Notes under the pieces: model-generated | Database searches by the model: none | Told to the model about the DNA's origin: nothing | The model's input: the letters and a program-made list of their open reading frames with translations, nothing else | In this document: positions 1 to 7,820 of the stretch, piece by piece | Layout: the number at the start of each line of letters is the position of its first letter | Numbering within the stretch: position 1 is the stretch's first letter | NCBI GenBank assembly: GCA_964464385.1 | Contig: CAYXFZ010000059.1 | Span: 1-15,748 of the forward strand | Direction of reading: 5' to 3' | From: CAYXFZ01 sp964464385 | Lineage (GTDB): Bacteria; Planctomycetota; UBA1135 | Length of the DNA stretch: 15,748 nucleotides | Program-made: the position numbers and the translations under genes

Positions 1-687
1 GGAGGCACGGAGGCGGCCCTCACCCCTGCCACTCTTGCCGGGTTCAGTCGGCTTCGTGCCCTCTCGACCCGCAACGACGATCCCAAGTCCGCATCCCGCC
101 CCTTCGACAAAGATCGCGAGGGCTTCGTGTTGGGAGATGGAGGTGCCATTTTGGTCCTGGAGTCTTTACAGCACGCGCAGGCTCGTGGCGCCAACATTTA
201 TTGCGAACTGGCTGGCTTTGGCCAATGCGATGACGCCGGCCACATCACCGCCCCGGACGAAACCGGCTTCAAACCATCCCGAGCCATTTCCCTTGCCCTG
301 GAGGATGCCAGCATGAACCCGGACGAAGTGGACTACATCAATGCCCACGGAACGTCCACGCAACTCAATGACCTGATGGAATCCGTGGCCATTCGCATTG
401 CTTTGGGAGACCAAGGCGCCGACAAAGTTGCGGTTTCCTCCACCAAGTCCATGGTCGGCCACCTCCTGGGTGGGGCCTCGGCCGTCGAGGCCGTGGTCAC
501 GGCCCTGACCTTGTCCCGTGGCATCGCCCACGGAACCCACAATCTGGAAAATCCTGATGTCGAGGGTGGCTGCGACCTCGATTACATCCCCGAACCTTGC
601 CGTGAGCTACCATTCCAGGCCGCCCTTTCCAACTCTTTCGGGTTTGGCGGCCACAACGTTTCCCTAGCTTTCCGGCGCATCCCTTGA
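1..687 (+). CDS. fabF: Beta-ketoacyl-ACP synthase II, C-terminal part (5' end outside window)
   Basis: This is the 3' portion of a condensing enzyme that elongates fatty acids by joining malonyl-ACP to a growing acyl-ACP in the cytoplasm (type II FAS). About 228 residues are visible, roughly the C-terminal half of the usual ~410. The first visible residues (GGTEAALTP, then a GFSRLRALSTRNDDP segment and FDKDREGFVLGDGG) match the FabF region just after the active-site Cys, which lies upstream of the window. The two other catalytic elements are visible: the His of NAHGTST (codon 346-348) and the Lys/His pair of STKSMVGHLLGGA. The end (NSFGFGGHNVSLAFRR) is the canonical FabF C-terminus. The stop is TGA at 685-687 and the next gene starts 9 bp later, so it is probably the head or middle of an operon. 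FabB is a possible alternative, but the overall pattern is FabF. Confidence 0.95.
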   Translation, partial: GGTEAALTPATLAGFSRLRALSTRNDDPKSASRPFDKDREGFVLGDGGAILVLESLQHAQARGANIYCELAGFGQCDDAGHITAPDETGFKPSRAISLALEDASMNPDEVDYINAHGTSTQLNDLMESVAIRIALGDQGADKVAVSSTKSMVGHLLGGASAVEAVVTALTLSRGIAHGTHNLENPDVEGGCDLDYIPEPCRELPFQAALSNSFGFGGHNVSLAFRRIP

Positions 688-696
688 GAGATCCCA

Positions 697-1029
697 TTGA
701 AACAAAAATTCGCTGAAGCCCTGCAAACTTACCGCCGCGATCTGTTCAAGGTCGAACATGATCCCAATGAGTTGGACTCGATTACCCGAAATTCCCTTCA
801 CATCAGTGAAGAGACCCTAGACAACGCCTATCACTACCATTTTCACAAGTTGCCCGACGCTGACCGGGCGGAGATCATCAACATGATCAACAACTACACG
901 CTGGAAGCTTTGCTGCCACCTGTGGTCGAGAAAATCACTCGGCGCCAGTTGGTGCTTGAGCGCAAACTGGATCTTCTGGTCAGCCTCCTGGAAAAGGCTC
1001 TGGATAGGATCGGCGACGAAGACTCCTGA
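697..1029 (+). CDS. Conserved-looking small helical protein of unknown function (110 aa)
   Basis: I do not recognise this family. The product begins at a TTG codon 9 bp after fabF, with GAGAG (686-690) as a plausible weak ribosome binding site. It is short, highly charged and looks almost entirely alpha-helical. An N-terminal segment (MKQKFAEALQTYRRDLF) is followed by a His/Tyr-rich patch (NAYHYHFHKLPDADRAE) and then a long C-terminal amphipathic helix rich in Lys/Arg/Glu/Leu, which could form a coiled coil. No signal peptide or membrane segment is visible, so it is probably cytoplasmic. Its position between fabF and a nucleotide-sugar pyrophosphorylase, with 5-9 bp spacers, suggests co-translation with envelope-precursor enzymes. 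A structural or regulatory partner role is only a guess. Codon use resembles its neighbours, which supports a real gene. Confidence 0.8.
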   Translation: MKQKFAEALQTYRRDLFKVEHDPNELDSITRNSLHISEETLDNAYHYHFHKLPDADRAEIINMINNYTLEALLPPVVEKITRRQLVLERKLDLLVSLLEKALDRIGDEDS

Positions 1030-1034
1030 ATTCC

Positions 1035-2405
1035 GTGGTTGGAATCGCTGTCAGGCTTCAAGAGCGAGGTATGGAATCTGTCCTCCTCCCGGCTCAGGCC
1101 GCCGGTGGCCAGGCCCTTGCCCGCCTGAAGCAGGATCTTCTTGGCGTGCATTGGGATATCTTGGATCGCCAACGAACCGCCTTGGCTGCGGACGACCACC
1201 ATTCCCCGGCTTCGTTCGAACCTCCACCTTTGGTCTCTGCTTCCACTTCTGAATCGCCGGATGTTCAAGAGGCTTTCGAGTGTGGCTGGGAGGCCCTGCG
1301 CCAAGGACGAGTCGCACTCTGCACCGTTGCCGGCGGCCAAGCTTCGCGATTGGGATTTGATGGCCCCAAGGGGACATTTCCCCTAGGTCCCGTTTCGGGC
1401 GCAAGCCTCTTTCATATGTTCGCGGGCCAAGTCGCTCGTCTTCGGGCATTGACTGGTGCATCCTTGCCCTGGATCATTCAAACAGGTCCCGGGAACCATG
1501 ATGAAACCCGGACTTATTTTAAGAAACGAAGTTTCTTTGGCCTCCCTTCCTCCTCTGTCCAGTTCGTCTGCCAAGGGACTCTCCCGGCCTTGACTGCCGG
1601 TGGGCAATTTCTGTTGGCTCAGCCGGACGCCCTCTTCCGAAACCCCAACGGGCACGGTGGTTTTTTTCGGGCCATGCAAAGGACCCACACTCTTGCTGCT
1701 TTGCGGGACTCCGGCGTGGATCTTTTGTTTTACTGCCAGGTGGACAATCCCTTGATTCGCATGGGAGACCCCGCATTCCTTGGTTTTCATCTTTTGGCCC
1801 AATCCAACATGTCTGTCAAAGTGTTGGAAAAACAATCGCCCGAAGAAAAAGTTGGGCTCGTCGTGCTTTCCAATGGGCGCACGGTTTGCGTGGAATACAG
1901 CGATCTTGCGCCCGAGCTTGCCTCCCGTCGGGCCGAGGATGGAGGCCTTCTTTATCGTGCTGGCAACCTTGCCGTGCATGTATTTGATTTAGACTTTGCT
2001 CAAACCATGGCGACGACGGATTTGCCTCTGCATATGGCGCACAAGAATGTCCAGGCCTTGGCCGATGGATTGACGGCTCAGCGTCGGCCGGGCGTTAAAT
2101 TCGAAACTTTTGTATTCGACGCTCTCCCCTTTGCCGACAAGACTGTGGTTCAATTGTGCTTGCGCGAAGAGGAGTTTGCTCCCGTTAAGAACCGTTTCGG
2201 TTTGGATTCCATCGCCACCGCCCGCCGGGCAATGACGGTGCGAGCTCGGCGTTGGCTTGAAACCGCTTCGCCAAACTTTTGTTTGCCGACTTCTGGATCC
2301 ATTGAAATTGCACCCGGTGTGGCTCTTGATTCTCGTGACTTGCAAAGTCAATGCGACCGTTTGCGAATTTCAACTTCCGGACATCTGGTCACCGTGTCCC
2401 CGTAG
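1035..2405 (+). CDS. UDPGP-family UDP-sugar pyrophosphorylase, UAP1-like (UDP-GlcNAc/UDP-hexose pyrophosphorylase)
   Basis: Predicted to transfer UMP from UTP to a sugar 1-phosphate (GlcNAc-1-P or Glc-1-P), giving a UDP-sugar for envelope or glycan synthesis in the cytoplasm. The nucleotide-binding loop is near residues 97-118 (CTVAGGQASRLGFDGPKGTF), a variant of the family's GGxGTRLGxxxPKG. Further family signatures follow: NPNGHGG (203-209), QVDNPL (235-240), EKVG (271-274) and EYSDL (287-291). A later FETFVFDALPFA segment, then REEEFAPVKN and DSIATARRAM, closely resembles eukaryotic UAP1 rather than bacterial GlmU or GalU. The GTG at 1035 gives 456 aa. An ATG at 1071, preceded by GAGCGAGG, gives 444 aa and is at least as plausible, since the first 12 residues look non-conserved. 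It sits 5 bp after the previous gene and 9 bp before the next. The sugar specificity cannot be read from the sequence. Confidence 0.88.
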   Translation: MVGIAVRLQERGMESVLLPAQAAGGQALARLKQDLLGVHWDILDRQRTALAADDHHSPASFEPPPLVSASTSESPDVQEAFECGWEALRQGRVALCTVAGGQASRLGFDGPKGTFPLGPVSGASLFHMFAGQVARLRALTGASLPWIIQTGPGNHDETRTYFKKRSFFGLPSSSVQFVCQGTLPALTAGGQFLLAQPDALFRNPNGHGGFFRAMQRTHTLAALRDSGVDLLFYCQVDNPLIRMGDPAFLGFHLLAQSNMSVKVLEKQSPEEKVGLVVLSNGRTVCVEYSDLAPELASRRAEDGGLLYRAGNLAVHVFDLDFAQTMATTDLPLHMAHKNVQALADGLTAQRRPGVKFETFVFDALPFADKTVVQLCLREEEFAPVKNRFGLDSIATARRAMTVRARRWLETASPNFCLPTSGSIEIAPGVALDSRDLQSQCDRLRISTSGHLVTVSP

Positions 2406-2414
2406 GTTAATCAT

Positions 2415-3107
2415 TTGACCCTTACTTTTCCTTGGGTCTTAGCCCATCGTGGATGTTCCACCCGGGCACCTGAAAATTCTCTGGAGGCTATTTGCATGGC
2501 CGCCGATCTCCAGCTGGACGGAGTTGAGTTTGACGTTCGACTCTCCAGCGATGGAATTCCTGTGGTCATTCATGACGACGACCTCCGGCGGGTTGCCGGA
2601 CATCCGGCGAGGGTTGGCCAGAACACTGCTGCTCAACTGGCCGAGTTTGATCTAGGTAATGGCCAAGGTGTTCCCAGCTTGCAGGATGTTTTGTCTAAGC
2701 TGAACGGTCGGATCCGAGTGATGCTGGAATTAAAGGGCAGTGAAATTTCTTTGATTGACCCCGTCGTCTCCCTCTGTGCAGACACCCCCGATCTTTATTT
2801 CTTGTCCTTTGATGCCTCCCTCTTGGCCGCGGCTGGCAAGCGCATGCCGCATGTTCCTCTAGTGTTGAACCTAGAATCGTCGCCGGGTGCCATGGATTGG
2901 GACACCTTCTCTGTTTTGTCTTGTCCTCTGGACCAATGGGCACCAGACCAAATCCAACGTGCCCGTGCCGAGGGGAAGCAAGCTTGGGCTTTTTCCCTTC
3001 AACAAAATGAAAGTTGGAATCACGCCATTTCTCTAGGACTGGACGCTGTCTTTGCCGACGACCCTCAGGCCGTACAGGCCCATTTTGTGGACTCGTCCGG
3101 GGGTTGA
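2415..3107 (+). CDS. Glycerophosphodiester phosphodiesterase (GDPD family)
   Basis: A TIM-barrel phosphodiesterase that would hydrolyse glycerophosphodiesters (deacylated phospholipids) to glycerol-3-phosphate and an alcohol. Family signatures are clear: AHRG with His11-Arg12, the APENSLEA loop (19-25), the metal ligands Glu38 and Asp40 in VEFDV, the general acid/base His53 in VIHDDDLRR, and LELKG (104-108). The C-terminal A(V)FADDP is the usual barrel-closing element. At 230 aa it is slightly short but complete for UgpQ-type cytoplasmic enzymes, and no signal peptide is seen. The start is a TTG at 2415, 9 bp after the previous stop, and no better ATG precedes the HRG motif. It is the last gene of the fabF cluster, and a GC hairpin follows at 3111-3126. 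GDPD is confident; the substrate is not. Confidence 0.92.
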   Translation: MTLTFPWVLAHRGCSTRAPENSLEAICMAADLQLDGVEFDVRLSSDGIPVVIHDDDLRRVAGHPARVGQNTAAQLAEFDLGNGQGVPSLQDVLSKLNGRIRVMLELKGSEISLIDPVVSLCADTPDLYFLSFDASLLAAAGKRMPHVPLVLNLESSPGAMDWDTFSVLSCPLDQWAPDQIQRARAEGKQAWAFSLQQNESWNHAISLGLDAVFADDPQAVQAHFVDSSGG

Positions 3108-3110
3108 GAC

Positions 3111-3126
3111 GCCGCCCATAGGCGGC
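3111..3126 (+). terminator. GC hairpin after the fabF operon (possible terminator)
   Basis: GCCGCC-CATA-GGCGGC is a perfect 6-bp stem with a 4-nt loop, beginning 3 bp after the GDPD stop codon. No T-tract follows, so intrinsic termination would be atypical. It may instead act as an mRNA 3'-end stabiliser or part of a Rho-dependent end. Confidence 0.4.
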
Positions 3127-3135
3127 CGCTAAGAT

Positions 3136-3150
3136 TCCCCGCCCGGGGGA
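3136..3150 (+). other. Second small GC hairpin upstream of tRNA-Leu
   Basis: TCCCC-GCCCG-GGGGA is a perfect 5-bp stem-loop, 9 bp after the first hairpin and 17 bp before the tRNA. Together the two hairpins mark the operon/tRNA boundary. No clear promoter for the tRNA can be picked out between them and the tRNA. Confidence 0.3.
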
Positions 3151-3167
3151 CAACCCATCCCTAGGAT

Positions 3168-3251
3168 GCCGGAGTGGCGGAATTGGCAGACGCGACGGAT
3201 TCAAAATCCGTTTCTCGCAAGGGAGTGGGGGTTCGAGTCCCCCCTCCGGCA
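3168..3251 (+). tRNA. tRNA-Leu (anticodon CAA)
   Basis: A complete class II tRNA cloverleaf. The acceptor stem GCCGGAG (3168-3174) pairs with CTCCGGC (3244-3250) and the discriminator base is A (3251). The D-arm contains AATTGGCAG. The anticodon stem ACGGA/TCCGT (3195-3199 and 3207-3211) closes the loop TTCAAAA with anticodon CAA at 3202-3204, which reads Leu UUG codons. A long variable arm (3212-3226, CTC...GAG stem) is typical of tRNA-Leu. The T-arm is GGGGG-TTCGAGT-CCCCC (3227-3243). The CCA end is not encoded. TTG codons are frequent in the neighbouring genes. Confidence 0.97.
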
Positions 3252-3366
3252 CTTTTCCCGCTGTTTTCCCTTTTTTTTCCACCTTTGAGTGCCCAAACCC
3301 GGCTTTTTTTGCCATAGTAGGGGGGTTGGATTCCCTCTTCCTGCTTGTCCCCAATCCGTCATCCCC

Positions 3367-5589
3367 ATGAAATCTTTGAACATCCTGCTGGCTACAGTCG
3401 CGTACTGCCTCCTCGCACCTTCCTTGTTCTCCCAAGCCCCGCTTTGGACCGCGCAAGGAGATTCCAACTACGATTTTCTAGGTTACGATTTGGATCGAGT
3501 TGGGGATGTCAACGGAGACGGAGTGGACGAAGTGGTCGCCGGCGGCCCTGGAGATGACAACAACGGCCAAGACTGTGGCCTCCTCCGGCTTTATGACGGT
3601 GCCACAGGGACGATCCTCTTCACTTATGACGGGGATTCCAGTAGTGACGATTTTGGTCATTCTGTGGCTGGAGTCGGTGACGTGGATGGTGACGGTGTTC
3701 CCGATTTTGCCGGTGCAGCTTGGTTGGATGACAACAACGGTCCTGGTTCGGGCATGATCCGAGTTTTCTCAGGTGCCACGGGAGCACAACTCCTGCAAAT
3801 TGACGGTGCCAATAGCAAGGACTTGCTCGGCGGTGACATCTCTGGAGTTGGTGATGTCGACGGAGACGGGCGCTCCGATTTCATTGCTGGTGCGGTGCAG
3901 AAAGATCCCACCGCAACAGGGCCCAGCACTCTTCCTGGTTATGCGATCGTTTATTCCGGCGCCACCGGCGCACCCATTTGGACCCTAACTGGCCTCGTAG
4001 CCAACGACCAGTTCGGTGATGAGGTTGCGGGCGGTGGCGATGTTGACGGAGATGGAGTGCCCGACTTTGCCATTGGCGTTTATGGCGACGACACCACGGC
4101 CCAAAATGCCGGCGCCGTCCATGTCTATTCGGGCGCCACGGGAACCCTGTTGTGGAGCGCTTTCGGCGATTCTGCCAGGGACCACCTTGGCAGTGCAATG
4201 GACTTCATCGACGATTTAGATGGTGACGGCAGGGCCGATCTTTTGGCTGCTGCCATTGGTGATGACAACGTCGCCGCAGACGCGGGCTCTGTGCGCGTCT
4301 TCTCGGGAGCTACCGGGGCCATCATTGCCACCGTGGATGGCCAAAACATAAAGGATGAATTTGGTTGGTCCGTCGCGGGTTGGTTGGATTTGACGGGGGA
4401 TGGCATCTCCGAGTTTTTGGTCGGCACGCCTCGTTTTGACGGTGCTCTTGGCCCGGACACGGGCATGGTCGCGGTCGTGGATGGGGCCTCCTTTGCTTTG
4501 GTTCAAATTGCCGAGGGCACCAACCAAGGCGACCTCCTCGGGATCTCCGTCGCTGCCGTCGAGGATTTGAATGGCGATGGGACTGCCGATTATTTCGGTG
4601 GTTCCTTCCAGTACGGCGGATCCGGGGGCATTGCTCCGGGCCGCGGTTACATCCGGGCCTATGACCCAACCGGAACCCCGCCGCCGCCGCCGCCCCAGTG
4701 GCCCAATTTGCCGACGGCATTCCAGACCATCGGCTCAGGTGGCTATGACGAAGACTTTGAAACCTTGGCCGGCACCGTGCCGGCTTGGATGTCCACCAAC
4801 ATGTTGGATTACTACACGCGCGCCGGCGATCCGGACGCCTACTGCAATATCGGCCAATTGGGCTCCTGCATGGCACCCAACAGTGGCAGCTTCAACCTTG
4901 AAATGGGTGGGGCTCCTTGGATGTCCAGCAATCATGATGTCACCAACGGTCTCATTCTTGGGTTGGACGGAACCGGCACTTCCAGTTTGGTCATGGATCT
5001 TTGGGTCATCAACTACGGGGAAGAAAACCATGGTGATGATGGCATCTTCCTTTCCTCCGACGGTGTCAATTGGGAAGCCGCGGTGCAAAATTGGGGAAGC
5101 CTTGCCGCCACCAATAGCACCTGGACGNNNNNNNNNNTTGATTTAACGGCTACCTCCGTGGATACGACAACCACCTTCTACCTGCGGATTTCACAAGCCG
5201 ACAACTATCCCTTTGCCAACAATGATGGCATCGGCGTGGATGACATTTCCATTCATGATTTCGTCCCTGCGGGGCCCTTCCTCGCCATTGCTCCCAATCC
5301 ACCTGTTGCAGGTCAGGTTGCAACGCTGACTGTGGCCAACAACAACCCCGGCGAGACGGTCTTTATTGGCTACAGTTTGACGGGTGGGGGACCTGCCAAC
5401 ACTCCCTTTGGCACCATTGACATGACCCCCCCAATCAGTCAATTCCCCGCATTGACTGCCAATGCTGCTGGTATCGCCACTTTCGCCGCCAATGTTCCGC
5501 CCGTCATGTCGGGTCGCCAGGCATGGGTGCAAGGCCTCAACCTCACGCAGCGCATCCTCACCAATTCTTTGGCACTGACCTTCCAGTAA
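3367..5589 (+). CDS. Secreted FG-GAP beta-propeller protein, copy 1
   Basis: A predicted secreted or surface protein of about 740 aa. An ATG at 3367 starts a clear signal peptide (Lys2, hydrophobic core, predicted cleavage LFS|QA near residue 22); the reading frame is open further upstream but encodes nothing signal-like. Seven FG-GAP repeats follow to about residue 430, each with a DxDxDG-type calcium loop: GDVNGDG, then GDVDGDG three times, DDLDGDG, LDLTGDG and EDLNGDG. Seven such repeats make an integrin-alpha-like propeller. A poly-Pro hinge (PTGTPPPPPPQWP, about 435-445) leads to a beta-rich domain with DDGIFLSSDG and a DGIGVDDISIHD motif, then a C-terminal beta-sandwich with VFIGYSLTGGGP. 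The frame crosses the 10-N gap at 5128-5137 intact. Copies 2 and 3 follow. A role in adhesion or extracellular binding is inferred; no catalytic motif is visible. Confidence 0.88.
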   Translation: MKSLNILLATVAYCLLAPSLFSQAPLWTAQGDSNYDFLGYDLDRVGDVNGDGVDEVVAGGPGDDNNGQDCGLLRLYDGATGTILFTYDGDSSSDDFGHSVAGVGDVDGDGVPDFAGAAWLDDNNGPGSGMIRVFSGATGAQLLQIDGANSKDLLGGDISGVGDVDGDGRSDFIAGAVQKDPTATGPSTLPGYAIVYSGATGAPIWTLTGLVANDQFGDEVAGGGDVDGDGVPDFAIGVYGDDTTAQNAGAVHVYSGATGTLLWSAFGDSARDHLGSAMDFIDDLDGDGRADLLAAAIGDDNVAADAGSVRVFSGATGAIIATVDGQNIKDEFGWSVAGWLDLTGDGISEFLVGTPRFDGALGPDTGMVAVVDGASFALVQIAEGTNQGDLLGISVAAVEDLNGDGTADYFGGSFQYGGSGGIAPGRGYIRAYDPTGTPPPPPPQWPNLPTAFQTIGSGGYDEDFETLAGTVPAWMSTNMLDYYTRAGDPDAYCNIGQLGSCMAPNSGSFNLEMGGAPWMSSNHDVTNGLILGLDGTGTSSLVMDLWVINYGEENHGDDGIFLSSDGVNWEAAVQNWGSLAATNSTWTXXXXDLTATSVDTTTTFYLRISQADNYPFANNDGIGVDDISIHDFVPAGPFLAIAPNPPVAGQVATLTVANNNPGETVFIGYSLTGGGPANTPFGTIDMTPPISQFPALTANAAGIATFAANVPPVMSGRQAWVQGLNLTQRILTNSLALTFQ
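5128..5137. other. Assembly gap (10 N) inside propeller copy 1
   Basis: Ten unresolved bases fall exactly on a codon boundary in the middle domain. The flanking frame is maintained. The paralogues have six residues between the conserved Trp and DLT here, whereas this copy would have five, so the true gap is probably 13 nt. Confidence 0.95.
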
Positions 5590-5609
5590 ACCCCTTCCTA
5601 CCCACCCTC

Positions 5610-7820
5610 ATGTTCTCCTTTCGCCTCCTCCTCGGCGCCCTCGCGGCTGTCTTGCTCTTCATTTCTCCCGCCTGGTCTCAGGCCAACATTTGGACGGTGA
5701 CCGGAGATGCCACCTACGACGGGCTTGGCATGTCCGTGGACCTTGTGGGGGACATCAACGGGGATGGCATCCCTGAAATTGTGGTCGGCGCCCCGCTGGA
5801 TGACAACAATGGACAAGATTGCGGCTTAGCCCGGGTCGTGGATGGGGCTACGGGCCTCATTCTTTTTACCTACGACGGTGACGCTACGCGAGATGAATAC
5901 GGCGCGGCCGTGGCTGGAGTCGGGGATATCGACGGAGACGGCACGCCCGACTTCGCTGTTTCCGCTCCCGTGGACGACAACAATGGAGCAGGATCTGGCA
6001 TGGTTCGTATTTACTCGGGTGCCAATGGGACTGTGATTCGGCAATTGGATGGCCTGGCCAGCAACGACGCCTTTGGGTGGTCGATTTCTTATCTCGGCGA
6101 CGTGGATGGCGATGGCCGAGATGACCTCCTGGTGGGTGCCAATCAAAAGCCGGGTGGTGCTTCGACTCTCGCTGGCTACGTGGAAATTTTTAGTGGTGCC
6201 ACGGGCGCTTCCTTGGCGCAGATCCCGGGTTCCGCGGCCAATGACCAGATGGGTTACGACGTGGCTGGCGGCGAGGATCTGAATAGTGATGGTGTCAACG
6301 ATTTCTTGGTCGGCATCTACGGAGATGACACCAATGGCCTGAATGCCGGCGCCATTCAAGTGTACTCCGGTGCCTCCTTCTCCTTGATTTGGACCGCCTT
6401 TGGGGATGCCACCCGGGATCACTTGGGGGCTTCAGTCGCTTTCATGGGCGATCTGACTGGGGACGGCGTCGCCGAAGTCATTGCCGGCGCTCCTGAGGAC
6501 GACAACGTGGCCTCGGATGGGGGCTCGATTCGTATTTTTGATGGAGCTACTGGTGCCATTGTTGCGACCGTACATGGCCAACAGGCGACCGCCTACTTGG
6601 GTGAGTCCGTAAGTGGTTGCGGCGACGTGACCGGCGACGGCATTCCAGATTTTTTGGGCGGGGCTTCCCGCTTTGACGGGGCCAGTGGCGCAGACTGCGG
6701 TAAAGTTTCCGTCTTTGATGGTGCCACCTTTACTGAAAGTCAGTTCGCGATCGGAGATCGCATGGGAGACCGACTTGGATTTACCGTCTTGGGTCTTCCC
6801 GACATCAATGGAGATGGGATCCCGGATTATCTGAGTGGTGCTCGCCAATACGGTGGCGCCGGCGGCAATGCAGGGCCAGGCCTCATCCGCACCTTCGACC
6901 CTACGGGCACGCCGCCGCCACCACCCCCTCGTTGGCCAAACTTGCCCTCCGCCTTCTTGGCCGTGGGCTCCGGCATGAACGAGAACTTCGACACCATTGC
7001 CGGTACTTTGCCCTCCCATATGGCCGTCAACGAACTGAATGAACTTCTTCGGACTCCGGATCCAGACGCCTGGGCTAACTTGGGTCAGAATGCTCCTTGC
7101 ATGGCCCCGTTTTCGGGTGCCTTCAACCTGGAACTGGGCGGCAACCCCAACATGGCCTCCACGCACTTTGTCGCCAACTCGCTGATTCTGGGCCTGGATG
7201 GAGGGGGATCCACCTCCCTCGTTTTGGATTACCAAGCCATCAACTATGGCGAGGAGAGCAACACGGATGACGGCATTTTCTTGAGCTCGGATGGCACCAA
7301 TTGGGAAGTCGTGACCCAAGGGTGGGGGCATGTCTCCACCACCATGGTTTGGGAAGCCACCACGGGCACGGACCTGACCGGCACTTCCGTGGATACCTCC
7401 GGTCCCTTCTACCTTCTGATCGGCCAAGCCGACAACTTCCCCTTCGCCAACGTTGATGGCATTGGCATTGACGACATTTCCGTCCACGATGCCGGCCCAA
7501 CAGGACCAACCCTCGGCGTGAACCCCATGCCCCCCGTTGCTGGTCAAAGCGCCACGATCTTCGTCACTGGCAATAATCCTGGTGATGTTGTTTTCATTGG
7601 TTATTCACTGACTGGAGGTGGGCCGACCAACACGCCATTCGGCCCGGCATCCATGTCCATGCCAATCCGAAACTTTCCTCCTTTGATTGCGAATGCCAAT
7701 GGAGATGTCGGAATGACTGCCAACGTCCCCATGATTGTCCAAGGAAGACCCATTTGGATGCAGGCGGGAAATGTAAATCAAGCGGTTTTGAGCAACGGGC
7801 TCAACTTCACTTTCCTCTAG
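5610..7820 (+). CDS. Secreted FG-GAP beta-propeller protein, copy 2
   Basis: A paralogue of copy 1, 736 aa, starting 20 bp after its stop. The ATG at 5610 opens a typical signal peptide (Arg5, Ala/Leu-rich core, predicted cleavage AWS|QA after residue 23); the frame is open further upstream but overlaps copy 1. Seven FG-GAP calcium loops are visible: GDINGDG, GDIDGDG, GDVDGDG, EDLNSDG (degenerate), GDLTGDG, GDVTGDG and PDINGDG. A Pro-rich hinge (GTPPPPPPRWP, about residue 432) is followed by a middle domain (PFSGAFNLELGG, DDGIFLSSDG, DGIGIDDISVHD) and a C-terminal beta-sandwich from about residue 629. It lacks an obvious Shine-Dalgarno sequence; the leader is pyrimidine-rich. It is 2287 bp in register with copy 3, and the two 3' ends are nearly identical. 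It probably acts outside the cell or on its surface as a binding protein, by inference from the propeller family. Confidence 0.9.
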   Translation: MFSFRLLLGALAAVLLFISPAWSQANIWTVTGDATYDGLGMSVDLVGDINGDGIPEIVVGAPLDDNNGQDCGLARVVDGATGLILFTYDGDATRDEYGAAVAGVGDIDGDGTPDFAVSAPVDDNNGAGSGMVRIYSGANGTVIRQLDGLASNDAFGWSISYLGDVDGDGRDDLLVGANQKPGGASTLAGYVEIFSGATGASLAQIPGSAANDQMGYDVAGGEDLNSDGVNDFLVGIYGDDTNGLNAGAIQVYSGASFSLIWTAFGDATRDHLGASVAFMGDLTGDGVAEVIAGAPEDDNVASDGGSIRIFDGATGAIVATVHGQQATAYLGESVSGCGDVTGDGIPDFLGGASRFDGASGADCGKVSVFDGATFTESQFAIGDRMGDRLGFTVLGLPDINGDGIPDYLSGARQYGGAGGNAGPGLIRTFDPTGTPPPPPPRWPNLPSAFLAVGSGMNENFDTIAGTLPSHMAVNELNELLRTPDPDAWANLGQNAPCMAPFSGAFNLELGGNPNMASTHFVANSLILGLDGGGSTSLVLDYQAINYGEESNTDDGIFLSSDGTNWEVVTQGWGHVSTTMVWEATTGTDLTGTSVDTSGPFYLLIGQADNFPFANVDGIGIDDISVHDAGPTGPTLGVNPMPPVAGQSATIFVTGNNPGDVVFIGYSLTGGGPTNTPFGPASMSMPIRNFPPLIANANGDVGMTANVPMIVQGRPIWMQAGNVNQAVLSNGLNFTFL
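7515..7690 (+). repeat. 176-bp identical tract shared with 9802-9977 (copy 2 member)
   Basis: By direct comparison, this stretch, encoding most of the C-terminal beta-sandwich, is identical base for base to 9802-9977. Only three mismatches occur in the roughly 30 bp to its left, while the rest of the two genes has many synonymous and non-synonymous differences. Confidence 0.9.

Noticed and set aside
3271..3312. T-runs after tRNA-Leu (3271-3278 and 3304-3310) as terminators or promoter elements of copy 1
   Set aside because: Neither T-run is preceded by a stable hairpin other than the tRNA itself, and no -35/-10 pair with acceptable spacing could be found in 3252-3366.
2695..3467. Minus-strand open frames running through the tRNA-Leu and into the GDPD gene
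   Set aside because: They overlap a confident tRNA and a confident enzyme gene. Fragments such as the GDSNPHSL translation are typical antisense-tRNA artefacts.
6432..7547. Long minus-strand open frame (371 aa) antisense to propeller copy 2
   Set aside because: Translation is a low-complexity mirror of the FG-GAP coding strand (Gly/Val/His-rich) with no recognisable motif. The plus-strand frame has clear domains and a signal peptide.
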